Shown: positions 41,945 to 52,230 of the stretch, piece by piece | Layout: each line of letters starts with the position of its first letter | How positions within the stretch are numbered: the first letter of the stretch is position 1 | DNA from: Xestospongia muta | Taxonomy: Eukaryota; Porifera; Demospongiae; Haplosclerida; Petrosiidae | Assembly (NCBI GenBank): GCA_963693285.1 | Contig: OY848917.1 | Coordinates: 64,501-128,500, forward strand | Direction of reading: 5' to 3' | Length of the DNA: 64,000 bases | The notes under the pieces: model-generated | The model's input: the letters and a program-made list of their open reading frames with translations, nothing else | Databases searched by the model: none | Told to the model about the DNA's origin: nothing | Program-made: the position numbers and the translations under genes

Positions 41945-42436
41945 CATAGGCGTATGTAGGGCTCACAACATACCAGGGCTTATAATTATTCATAAAATTA
42001 ATCGATATTATTAATAGTTATTAGTGTTTATTATTATAATTATTGCCATTACAAGTGGGTGCGGTTGGTTCAGTGAAATTGACAAAAAAAAGAACAAAAC
42101 AAAACTATAGAACTATTTTGGAGTTGTTATGAACCTGCGCAAACTTAATAACTAAGTCATTGATGGAACTCCATAGTTGTGATGAGAGATCTTCTTCGAT
42201 GTGGAGAATGGCTAGATCGTTTATAGCCTCTGTTGAGACATAGTCGTACGCAAGAATGGTTTCAAACGACAAAGGGACGAAAAGCTACGTTTTACTGTTG
42301 CTGTTGATGTTCCAAGCGTCATGGCTATCATCAAGCATTCCCTCAAATTTATTACTATTGTTTGAATTATCATACTTACTGTCATCATTGAAGTCAATTG
42401 TCTGACTTACTACTTACTTATTACTATTACTACAAC
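41945..42436. mobile_element. 492-bp insertion with 7-bp target duplication
   Basis: TTGTAGT occurs at 41938-41944 and 42437-42443; block 2 has it once (near 30254). The inserted sequence begins CATAGGCGTATGTAGGGCTC and ends in a TTACTACTT/TACTACAAC repeat-like stretch, without inverted termini. A SINE or truncated retroelement is the likeliest class. No open frame. Confidence 0.65.
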
Positions 42437-42707
42437 TTGTAGTAATTGCCATTAATATACTTGCTGTTGGTTGTTTCAACATTAAAAGATTATTTTACGA
42501 ATGTACTTAGATAATTTATGTATGATATGTCAGCTAATAGACAGTACATATAATAGGCAACGTATATTGACTTAACTACTTTAATAATAGATCGTCTATT
42601 CTGGTCATTGTTTAAATAAAAAACATTTATAGAATGTTCCTAATTTCCTTGCGGTCCATAAACTAGCAAACTGTTTATAATACTTTAACATGGGTTAAGT
42701 AACAATA

Positions 42708-42900
42708 TGGTATGTAGAGTTATTGATGTTGGAGGGAATAATTCAAATCCTGATATGTACTCAAAGAAATCTCTGAAGTATTTTAGATGAGGTCTTGTCT
42801 CATTCAGATAACTGCCAAAAATTAATTGAAAATTTATTAGAATTTATGGAAGCAGAAAAGAAACAGATAATTCATGAAATGTTAATTATTATTTTCAATT
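42708..42900 (+). pseudogene. Subfamily 5 relic
   Basis: The ATG begins MVCRVIDVGG, a decayed MACR N-terminus. After SLKYF (compare LSEVF) a deletion joins directly to LDEVLSHSDNCQKLIENLLEFMEAEKKQ, skipping the core. The frame then enters unrelated sequence. This relic sits where block 3 should have its subfamily 5 gene. Confidence 0.75.
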
Positions 42901-43075
42901 TAAATCAGTGTATTAATAAGAAGGCCTTGATTTTTGTTATACATAGCGCCATCCCCTACAATCATACCACAAGTATTTCGTTGACTCTGTCATCCTGACC
43001 ACTTCATGAAGTCCCTCCCACATCCTGTCCTGACCACTCTAAACATGGCCTGTACTCCCTTATTTGGAGTTGCTA

Positions 43076-43115
43076 CAGTGGGAGTGGCACAATATATATT
43101 CATAGTGTGTCATGT
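43076..43115 (+). promoter_or_regulatory. Family promoter module, subfamily 5 relative
   Basis: ACAGTGGGAGTGGCACAATA, then TATTCATAGTGTGTCATGTG, ending about 20 bp before the ATG at 43137. Confidence 0.4.
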
Positions 43116-43136
43116 GACTTGGACTAAATAACAATA

Positions 43137-44069
43137 ATGGCTTGTAAGGTCGCTGATGTTAGAGGAACTACTTTAACTGCTAGTGCATTTGAAGGACTGT
43201 CCGAAGTATTCCAAAAGACAAAAATTGTTCCAGATGAGGTCCAAAAACTTTTAATCACACTTAACCAGATACCCGAATTTAAGGATCAGAGTAGCATTCA
43301 AGATAAAGAAGTGAAAACTGTTGTGTTTCGTTTTAAAATGCTCGTTGAAACTACTTTCTTGTTGGCTCAATCATATGTCACCAAATGTCACAAGTTAGCT
43401 GACTATATTTGTCATGAAGAACCACACACAATTAAAGTGATTAATGAAGGGAATGTGAAAGAATTTAAAGACTTCCTCAAAGACATCTTGTCTCAGTCCA
43501 AAAATTGCCAAGAACAATTGAAAACTTTAATAGAGTTTATGGAAGCAGAAAGAAAACAGTTAATTTGTGGGAAACAGACAGTACAAAACAAAGAGAGTGA
43601 AGCTGAAACAAAAGCAATAGCTGCTGGAGTGGCTATAGGAGGAGGCGTCGCCCTTGGAATGATCAGTAGCATTGTTCGCCAAGCTCCAATAGCTGGAATA
43701 GTGGTTGCTGTGGGTGCATCATTACTTGCTGCAGGTGCAGGTATGACTTGGATGTCCATAACAGAAATGGAATTTTATAAAAAAATTGTAAAAGCTTTTC
43801 AAGAAACTCACGATAACCTCAAAGTTATTCAAGATAGCTTGAAAAAAGTCAATGAGCAGCTTAAATTAGCTATTGATAATAATGTTCTAGGCGTGCAGGG
43901 AGAAGATAAAATGAATAAACTCAAGTCTGGCAGTGAATGTATTACGAGTTCCATTTTTAAATCTCTTGGTACACTAATAAAACAAACAGAAACAATCAAA
44001 GAATATTGCCGTCCATTAATCGGGGCCAGTAATTCCGAGGAGTTCTTTATGTTATATCAATTTGTCTAA
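43137..44069 (+). CDS. HARSY family protein, subfamily 5 relative (MACKVAD; 310 aa)
   Basis: Intact. The N-terminus MACKVADVRG and core LAQSYVTKCHKLADYICHEE are similar to the gene at 30618, but the hydrophobic region is about 30 residues shorter (AIAAGVAIGGGVALGMISSI, AGIVVAVGASLLAAGAG). NEQLKLAIDNN and EYCRPLIGASNSEEF close it. A more diverged, older paralogue than the block copies. Confidence 0.82.
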   Translation: MACKVADVRGTTLTASAFEGLSEVFQKTKIVPDEVQKLLITLNQIPEFKDQSSIQDKEVKTVVFRFKMLVETTFLLAQSYVTKCHKLADYICHEEPHTIKVINEGNVKEFKDFLKDILSQSKNCQEQLKTLIEFMEAERKQLICGKQTVQNKESEAETKAIAAGVAIGGGVALGMISSIVRQAPIAGIVVAVGASLLAAGAGMTWMSITEMEFYKKIVKAFQETHDNLKVIQDSLKKVNEQLKLAIDNNVLGVQGEDKMNKLKSGSECITSSIFKSLGTLIKQTETIKEYCRPLIGASNSEEFFMLYQFV

Positions 44070-44352
44070 AGTCTACCAAGTTGTACAAATTTGGTTGTCT
44101 TTCTTACTAGTATTGATACGTTCTTTAGATGCTTTGTCCTACTTACATTGCAGGTCTTAGATCTGGTGATGAAATGGTACACTGGGTACAGAGGTTTTGT
44201 CTGTACTCACTTTATTCTATATATATAGTTCACTATACGTGATCAGAGTACTTATTTTACATGTTCATATCAACAACGAAAGTTAATAATATTAATACCA
44301 GTATAGATAATATGGTAACAAATTTCCTGATTTACGGTAATTCATCGTACAT

Positions 44353-44362
44353 TGCTGAGTCA
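44353..44362 (+). promoter_or_regulatory. NF-E2/MARE-like site before the MAFK pseudogene
   Basis: TGCTGAGTCA, 6 bp before the ATG at 44369, the same spacing as at the three intact MAFK genes. Confidence 0.3.
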
Positions 44363-44368
44363 GTAAAT

Positions 44369-45149
44369 ATGGCCTTCAAGTTAAGTGATGATGACTGCAC
44401 TGAACACAGCTTAGTTCCTGACACTCCAACTGACACAGCTCTGCAAGAGCTTTACGATTCTTTTGAAAAGACTAAAGCTGTCCCACATGAGTTCAAGGAG
44501 TTGCTGGCTAAAATACATGAGATACCACAGCTGAAAGACGAGGACATTCACGATAAAGAAGTGGCTGGAAGCACTTGTTTCTGTCCATGAGATGAAAAAT
44601 AACTTGATAAAAATTGAGACCAATTTTAAAAATGTTAATGAGCATTTAAAAACTGCCATTGATAACAATTTAGAAGATATATACGAAGATACGGAAGCCG
44701 AAGGCGGACATCCAATTCCAATTCTACTTTCCATCGCTCATTGTAGTAAAGCAAGCACCGCGAGCTGTCTCTTAGAATGGAGCGAAGCGACATGTTTCCG
44801 GTTAGGGTGGGGCTATAGGATTTTAACTGTTAAATATTCCATCGAAGGATAGAAAATAGAATTGGAATTGGAATATTTTTGGAAAGCTGTAAAGTAGAAT
44901 TGCATATGGTCGGCAAACTTCAAAGCACAGTATATGAAATTTGAAATAGAATTGGATGTCCGCCTTCCGCTTCCGTACGAAGATGATGAGAGATTGGAAA
45001 AGTTAAAACCAGTGAACGGGCGATCTGGTAGTGGACAAGTTAAACGATCCATTTTGAAAAAAGTCAAGGCAGTTACAAAAGAAACCAATGTGCTAAAAGA
45101 ATTATGTCATGCTAAAAGCTTGGAAGCATATTATTTATGTAGTTGTTAG
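44369..45149 (+). pseudogene. MAFK subfamily pseudogene with deleted middle and a MITE
   Basis: MAFKLSDDDC and the acidic N-terminus are intact to DKEVAG. Then the entire core and hydrophobic region are missing: coding similarity resumes within 10-20 bp at the C-terminal helix (KNVNEHLKTAIDNN). A 286-bp MITE splits the next acidic stretch, and the tail RSGSGQVKRSILKKVK leads to a damaged final motif (LKELCHAKSLEA). Confidence 0.85.
44691..44976. mobile_element. 286-bp MITE with about 28-bp TIRs and 8-bp target duplication
   Basis: ACGGAAGCCGAAGGCGGACA at the left and its inverse at the right (one mismatch). Target duplication ACGAAGAT at 44683-44690 and 44977-44984; intact MAFK genes have one related copy. 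The interior includes ATTCCAATTC-like inverted stretches and is GC-richer than its surroundings. Not the same family as the 185-bp MITE at 5732. Confidence 0.87.
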
Positions 45150-45239
45150 AATAATTCTTGAAATAATTTTGCTTTTTCTCTGCAGTAACTATATATTACT
45201 TTAAGTATTTTACTAATTAATATCTTGTCTTACAGTTTT

Positions 45240-45790
45240 AAAAAAAGTTCACATAAACTTTTAATAACTTGTCAATAAATTGTTTCGCTCTCCTAATAGT
45301 TTAACAACACATTGAGGACATGATGACAACACTGTTCAGTCCAAGTAGTAAATTTCAATGAATTAGACTTTTACAGTTTAGTTGTCTAAAACAGTCTGTA
45401 GTAGAAACATGATCATTCTTTATGAGAGAACAATTCCACATTGACATGTTTGTACCAACGAAGTATTATATGAATATATTATAGGAGTATGTTCATCCAC
45501 ATGGAGCTTGACCAATAATAGAAGTCACAGAATAATGATCAATGCAATGACGTAATCTAGATATTGGTTACATCTAAACTATCACGTTACGTAATGGGAT
45601 GTCCACTAATGATATAACCTATAACAGTAATATTGTATTTATTAGTAACATACCACAATGTAGTATAATTATATTCATTACTTGTTTGTTAGTGAGGGAG
45701 TAAATGTCCACATGATGTATTGAAGAGTTCTTTATTTTATTAAATAACAAGTTGATAGTAGGATATTTTACTTTTTGCATTTTACAATCA
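45240..45790 (-). repeat. Dispersed intergenic repeat, inverted copy
   Basis: Reverse-complement relative of 3216-3745, again just 3' of a MAFK gene, which supports common descent with the flanking gene rather than independent transposition. Confidence 0.7.
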
Positions 45791-45793
45791 TTT

Positions 45794-46169
45794 TTAATTA
45801 TTACTATTAATTAAACAATAAATTGTCACCTCGAATTGTTCACTATAATCTGATCCTCCAAGTGATGTGTTACTGTCACCTTCCTTAAGTAATAGATTAT
45901 CAGGAATATGATGTACCTATAAATAAAAATGTATGCTTGTATAAATTGGAGAATCTGCAATGCAAATACAAGTGATATTATTTACTGATATTTTTTACAC
46001 TTACTGTATTTTCTACTCTTTTGTTTCTTTTTTGAATAATGTGTGAATGTGAATGGTGATGATAAATATGAGAATACAATGCAGAGAAACTTTTCAATGT
46101 TGTTGAGCATCCATTAATACCACAGCAAACTAAAAACCTAGGATCACTGGAGTGCACAGTCCAAGCCAT
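45794..46169 (-). CDS. Small two-exon C2H2-like zinc-finger protein (probable fragment)
   Basis: Exon 1 (46169-46005) reads MAWTVHSSDPRFLVCCGING, then a spaced CSTTLKSFSALYSHIYHHH, a C2H2-like pattern, ending at a GTAAGTG donor. An acceptor at 45917 (TTTATAG) continues in phase (VHHIPDNLLLKEGDSNTS) to a TAA at 45794-45796. About 95 residues. It resembles the N-terminal finger of longer transposase-associated proteins, so it may be an element relic. Neighbouring sequence gives no TIR. Confidence 0.45.
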
Positions 46170-47253
46170 TATATCATATGCTGAAAAGAGCTCAAAGAAG
46201 ATTTTATCTGCTCATCTTGTTGAACTAGATGAATCTGGTAATTAACCTTATACATATTTCATTATAGTATTGTATGAATAATTGTCTATATTGTTTTAAG
46301 TGTAGATGTTTACATGTATTATGTATAGTATCATTAATTTTGTTGTTGTTCACATATACTTCATTATATTAGAATTGTATTGTTTACATGTACTAAATTT
46401 TACTAATGTCTTTTAACAGATGACGTATTGAAGCAATTGATAGCACTTAAGGTGCTTACAGAGTGTTTAATAAAGGGAAAAAACTCACTCTGATACTTAT
46501 ATGAAGAACACACAGTAAGATACATGTAAATGTTTAGTTTGTTATTTTTATATAATAGGCTATGGAGAACATTCAATTGGCATGTAAAACACCACTGCAC
46601 CCCAAAAAAACACAACTAAGAATTGTAGCATTTACTGGGGAAAATGATACTCAGTACTTACTTGTTTGTGAGTAAAAAGTACTATGTAAGATGCCGTCGT
46701 TAGAAGATGCTCTGTTCACCACATTTGCAGCGTACTATTGTTTTAATTTAGAGCATCCCCCAATAATAAAAAATGTATTCTATTTTTTCATGATTTTTTG
46801 TTGAAATATCCAGACTCTTCTAAAAATCTTGTCTTATTTAGCTATTGTATCATAAAATGTAACATATAGTCTTTGCTAACCATATTCATTTTTATGTTCC
46901 TTTTTGTAAATATACTATAGTAAAATCATTTATTGCTCATTTATCTTTTTTCATTTTTTGTAAAGTTACTAATACCTTAGAAGTTATACTTATTGTGATT
47001 CAACCAAAAAACATTATAATAAAAATATAATCACCATGGACAAAGTTAAAGTAACAGCAATCGTTACTTCAACTACTTACATCAGATGTCACTTTAACTC
47101 AAGGTGTGGGTTATAATCACCAGTACATTTTATAGTTGTTTTAACTATTATTTTGATTGGGTTATTTTAATTCAAAACATGGGTTACCTGAGTTGCAGGT
47201 GTTTTGACCCAAACATTTGGGTACTTTCCACTCATCACTTTTTACTTTTTTTT
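46170..47253. other. AT-rich intergenic, no firm gene
   Basis: A possible plus-strand exon pair (SKKILSAHLVELDES to about 46241, resuming at 46421 with DDVLKQLIALKVLTECLIKG) joins in phase and ends at TGA, but no start or homology is recognised. The rest is AT-rich with no pattern. Confidence 0.3.
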
Positions 47254-47432
47254 ATGAACAAAGGCAGTTGACATGGATGGCTTTTCTTTCAAATCAGAAA
47301 GCAACTTAGAGAGCTCAGTTGAAACAGCTGGTGTTGTCTCTGTAACAGTATTGACAAGTGTGTCAAGTTCATCGACACAACCATCAATTGCTGAACTCTG
47401 GTCTGATTCCAGTAATCCAGTTTGGAGGCCAT
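47254..47432 (-). pseudogene. MASK-ETEQ 5' fragment ending at the HARSY breakpoint
   Basis: From ATG (47432) the N-terminus MASK is followed by altered codons and a frame slip, then GCVDELDTLVNTVTETTPAV to STAFVH. The similarity stops exactly at GTTCAT and is followed by A8 on the coding strand. No core remains. This is the most distal family relic toward the DLG5-like locus. Confidence 0.8.
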
Positions 47433-47709
47433 ATTCCAGTTAGAACACATGCTGATTGATACAGGGGATTGCTTGGTATTTAGTATATCATGAATATTGT
47501 TATAATGTTCCAACCATTTCAGATATATAATAGCTAGATATTATTATACATATAGTCGGACTATATGCTAGTCCTTGTTTTGAGGTATACTTTAAACCAA
47601 AAACCACCAAGTTTGGTATTTTCCTATAAAGATATTATAATGGCATGAAAATAACATAATGTTACACAATAATTATCTGTATAAAGGCAAATGAATCAGT
47701 TGGTAAGTT
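47433..47709. other. Intergenic, weak promoter relic
   Basis: Minus-strand ATAACAATATTCATGATATA near 47490-47505 is a decayed piece of the MASK-ETEQ promoter block. Nothing else seen. Confidence 0.35.
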
Positions 47710-50700
47710 TTATTGATCATCTGTTGTCACATTATGTGTCGCAGTAAGGACAGTCATTTTCTTTGTTCTATAGGTAGTACTTTCCTGACTATGATGAGAG
47801 CCCATTTGGTCAGATACAGGAGGTGAACAAAGTGGTCCTGTAGAAGAGATATTACTATATCCAACACTTTGTTCTGAGTCAGTTATACTGCTTTGTTTGG
47901 ATGTGACACTATGTTCTTTAGAATCACGATCAGATAACACTGTTGGAGGACGTTTGATCTCCATGACAACATCACCACGGCAAGACTGTAACAGTTTTCT
48001 CAATTGTGATGTTCGTAAGCCATCAATATAAGTATCCTGAATCTAATAACAATGAGTAAGTTATGAAATTCATTCTGTAGTACTAACTTTAATGATTTGA
48101 TCTTCTTTTTGTAATGGACTATCTTTTTCAGTATCTGATATGATATATTGTGTCTTGTAACAAAAGCCAAGAGAACTGATGTTAGTACGACTGTTATGTG
48201 GGAGATAAACTCTCATCTTTACTGGATCTGGTGGACACACCCTCAGAATACTGAGACTAAGTGTCAGTTCATTGGTAAACTGATGAATCAGTTCTCCTAT
48301 TGAAGATTTTGACAAACCTTTAATACTAACACCATCCACACTCTCCAACCTATCACCATATCTATAACAGACAATATAAAACGTCTTTTCTCTATTGATT
48401 GTGTTTACCTCAAAGTTTTAGCAGCCGCAGATTCTGGAGTAATTCCAGTTATAAAAATTGATGGATCACCAGGAAGATACTCTGAACTACATCCACCATC
48501 AATACTAAATCCCCATGATTCAGTAATTGTCTGACGTTGTAAACTTATATCCAGTACTACACAACTCTACACAGAAATATTGTTTATTATATTATTTAAT
48601 TACCAATTATTATAAAATGGTATAGTATATTAATTTTCAAGCCAGCATATAAACATATTGTGTATAAGTCTAAGACATATAGATTGATACATAAACTATA
48701 TTGAAATGAAACACTTACCTTACCACATAGGATTTCATTTTGTAATTTAAGTGATCTTGAGAGTCTTTCTAGTTGTGCTACTGATGATATATGATGTTCT
48801 AATTGACTGTGTAGTTTCTGTTGTTCTGATACAGTCTCTTGTAACTTGTGTTGAAGCATTAATGTCTTTTCAAATAATTCATCTCTTTCATCTTGTAAAC
48901 GCTTTATTTCTGATTGCAGAATCTGTCTCTCCTCTATTAACTGCAGATAAAGTACATTCTATTAATTTCATTTAATATACTTTATTTACAATTACAGATA
49001 ATAATAAACTTATGGAATAGATACTGGTGCTCACATTTTTCTGTACAAAGAGCAACTAACATATCACTACCACTCATAGAATGAACCCACACAGAGTGAG
49101 GCTGTTTTATATTGTTTTACTGGAAGTATGTGGTCGGTTTAGTGCTCAGATGGGATTAAATTCAGACAAGAGATTATAACTTTTATCAAGTGGTAACCTT
49201 TATTCGTAATTGCCATGTCAGGTCTTTGTGAACTCTAATGTTAACTTTAGACATTAACAGTGGTTTCATTGTCAACTTATCAGTAATATAATTGCAATGT
49301 TATAATACTTTATAGTACAATAATTTATGATATGGACGGCAACTTAACTTTGAATTTAATAACAACAAAAATGCTTAACCTTATTACATCCAATAGTTGC
49401 ATTGAATTCTAAACATTTAATTCTTAATGCATCACTTATAAATGTGTACATAATGGGTTCATTATTACATCCTTTACATAACTAAAATGTAGAATTTGGA
49501 TTATAAAAAGGTCAACATAACCTATATCAAAGTTGTTTTGATTGTAATGTAAACTAAAACACACACTTTTATGGTTTATTTCAATAGTACACATTATTAA
49601 TAGCACACATTATCAATAGCACACATTATCAATAGCACACATTATCAATACATATTAACAGAGTGACAATACTTATGTAATATGTTAATGACCTTTGATC
49701 TTTCTTGTAGAGCTGCTTCCCTCATAGTTTGAGCGGCATCATTAGCTTGTTGAAGAGTAATGTTATCATTCTCAAGATCAGCACAACGTTTCGCAAATTT
49801 TGTCTTTTCACATTCTATCATATGTAGTGTAGCAGCTGTACGTTCACTAGACACTTTACATAAATGATGACTGTATAAAGAGATAGTGTGACTTTAAATT
49901 CATTAATATGTAATGATGTGAATAATTAACTGCTTTATGGAGAGTGTGTATTTATGTAGAAATGGTATCATTGATGATGTTGGATTTAATCATTTCTAAG
50001 ATCTAACAAATATCACTACTAATAATGTCACCACTAACAATGTCACTACTAATAATGGTGCTACTAATACTACTTCTCTTGTGCTGAAAATACTATAAAA
50101 ATGGTTTGGATTTTAATATAATGTTTGCCTACAAAATAATGTTTAACAATGAATTACTTAATGCTCCATTCCACATAGCAAGAATAGCAGGTTAACCAAT
50201 TACTTTGGTCTAAATATTTTGTTCCTATTTATTTTTACTGTATATTTGTTGTGAATATTTATTATCATTAATTCTTTGATTTATTATTACTAAATAAATG
50301 TAGCATGGAATACATGGCCTATAGTCATTCTTGTATTGAAATGTGTATAGTATTCATTACAGCACACACTCTTCATATATTAAAAGTCATGTAGAGTTAT
50401 CATTTCTAACCTGTGTAATAGTTTGTCTCTTTCTTCATAAGCTAATAGTCTTTCTCTTCTAGCAACTTCTAACATTCCTTCAAGTTCTGTTACTTTATTT
50501 TGTAATGTTTGTCTTTCTTTCAATACAGTATTGATTAAGTCACTGACATCAGTGAGTGAGATCTATAATCAGATTATATCATTCCTTAAAATTTCAAAAT
50601 ATATTCATATTCAAAGAATTCTAGTTTAAGTACTAGTAACTACAGCCATTAAAAATGTTCTAACACATATTTAATACTATCGTAATTATGGGCTATATCA

Positions 50701-51706
50701 TTATGACTGTCTCTAATCACTGGACTAGATAACTAATTGATCATTTAATCTTGTGAAGTTGCTAAAATTATCAACCTCTGCCCACAAAACACCCAACAAA
50801 TTAAAATTGACGATAATATAAACTCTTTGGTTACTAAACAATAAAATCTTCATTTGATTTTAAAATCAAATAAATTTATTGAACCAATATATTGTACCAT
50901 TATAAATATTAATTGGTTGATTTACCCAATCCATTGATATTTTGGTTACAATAATGAGATAATGAGCAGTATAGTAAACACCACTCTATATAAATTACTA
51001 ATATACTACAATTAATAAAACATTAATGATAGTAATCGCGTAAACAGAAGTAAAACAACAGACTTCTCAGAAATATGTTGTTTCATTATTTCATGATAAT
51101 CAAAGCTATCCATTCAGTACAATGATTTTAACAAGTTTAAAAGACACTATAGACTATAGTCAAATTTGACAATCCTTGCAAAACTGAGCTTCAATATGGT
51201 TTTTGTGTTAAAGTGGGACTTTGTGGCTTAGTAGAGATAATTTATGTAATTCAAATTTTATGGGTGGAGTGATATGTGGGTAGATATACTCAATATATAA
51301 TTTACATGAGTGAGATCAAGAGGTCAGTCCAGTGATTATAGATAGCCTATGATTAAGATACTACTTCACATCACATGACGTACTAGTCATATTAATACTA
51401 CCTTTGTATTTTCATCTAATATACTAGAGTATGAGGAGGTAGGAGGAGTAGGGGGTGGAGTTTTGGGAGGTTGAGGAGGTAGATCAAACAAAACATCTGA
51501 TGCTGAACGTTGATAGGGAGGTTTTTGTTTTGATGTCACAGGAGAAGGCTCATCACGTTTCAGTAGTTGCTACATTAACAAAGGAAAGAGATTATCCCTT
51601 TGCTTGTAGTGTCAAGCAGACACCAGCCAGCTCACACAGAAACTATCAATTTCAAATATACCTCATAAATTTGACTTAGAGAGTGATCATCAATAGGACT
51701 AGCCAT
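47710..51706 (-). CDS. Coiled-coil protein with two PDZ domains (509 aa, 8 exons), truncated DLG5-like paralogue
   Basis: Exons, all GT-AG and in phase: 51706-51662, 51569-51402, 50562-50411, 49870-49693, 48940-48719, 48566-48409, 48361-48088, 48042-47710. It starts MASPIDDHSLSQIYE, followed by a Pro-rich stretch (LPPQPPKTPPPTPPTS), then coiled coil (exons 3-5) and PDZ1 (GFSIDGG; ITGITPESAAAKTLRYGDRL). PDZ2 has a GLGF-like SSLGFCYKTQY and QKEDQIIK. The C-terminus is Ser/Thr-rich. AATAAA overlaps the stop codon. Introns after TLR|YGD (phase 2) and IIK|IQD (phase 0) match those in the neighbouring MAGUK (ILR|VGD, IIQ|VNG). There is no SH3 or guanylate-kinase part. Likely a cortical scaffold; partners unknown. 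Confidence 0.85.
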
Positions 51707-52230
51707 AACAAAACAGTCTGTAGTAATGCCACGCCCATTTGTTAATAGTAATAACCACATTACTGAACATTACTAAGTATTCCTTCAAATAGTTTACTAA
51801 AGCTAATGTCATAAGTCTAATAATAAATATACTGTGTATATAAATACATATACTATATATTAGTACATATACTGTACATGTATAATACATGTATTAGTAA
51901 ATATATATATATATATATATATATATTAAGCTTAAACATTAGTACAACCTAATATGACTTAATGATGTTATATATTCTTTAAGTAAGTGACATAATAGCT
52001 AATGAATAATACAAAACTGACAACAATGACAACAACAATAATGAAATAAATTAAATTAATGATTGATGGGAATAATAATAGTTCAGTTTATTTTACTCAA
52101 TAAAAAGAACATAAAACACTATAAATAAAAACGTATAATTATTAATATTATGAGATAGAGTATGAATTAAAAGATTATATCAAACAAGACAACATCAATA
52201 ACAATATGGAGCCACGGGATGATATTTTAA
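51707..52230. other. Intergenic between the two MAGUK-like genes, with (AT)n
   Basis: Contains an (AT)n tract at 51901-51926 and, on the minus strand, AATAAA at about 52087-52092, a likely poly(A) signal for the upstream gene. The promoter of the downstream gene must fit in about 380 bp. Confidence 0.55.

Noticed and set aside
46190..46500. Possible plus-strand two-exon gene (SKKILSAHLVELDES joined to DDVLKQLIALKV)
   Set aside because: The splice is in phase, but there is no start codon context, homology or additional exon; kept only as a note in the intergenic entry.
47254..47432. Processed (reverse-transcribed) pseudogene, because A8 follows the truncated sequence
   Set aside because: The break is at an internal coding site where other rearrangements also occur, the A-run is short, and no target duplication was found.
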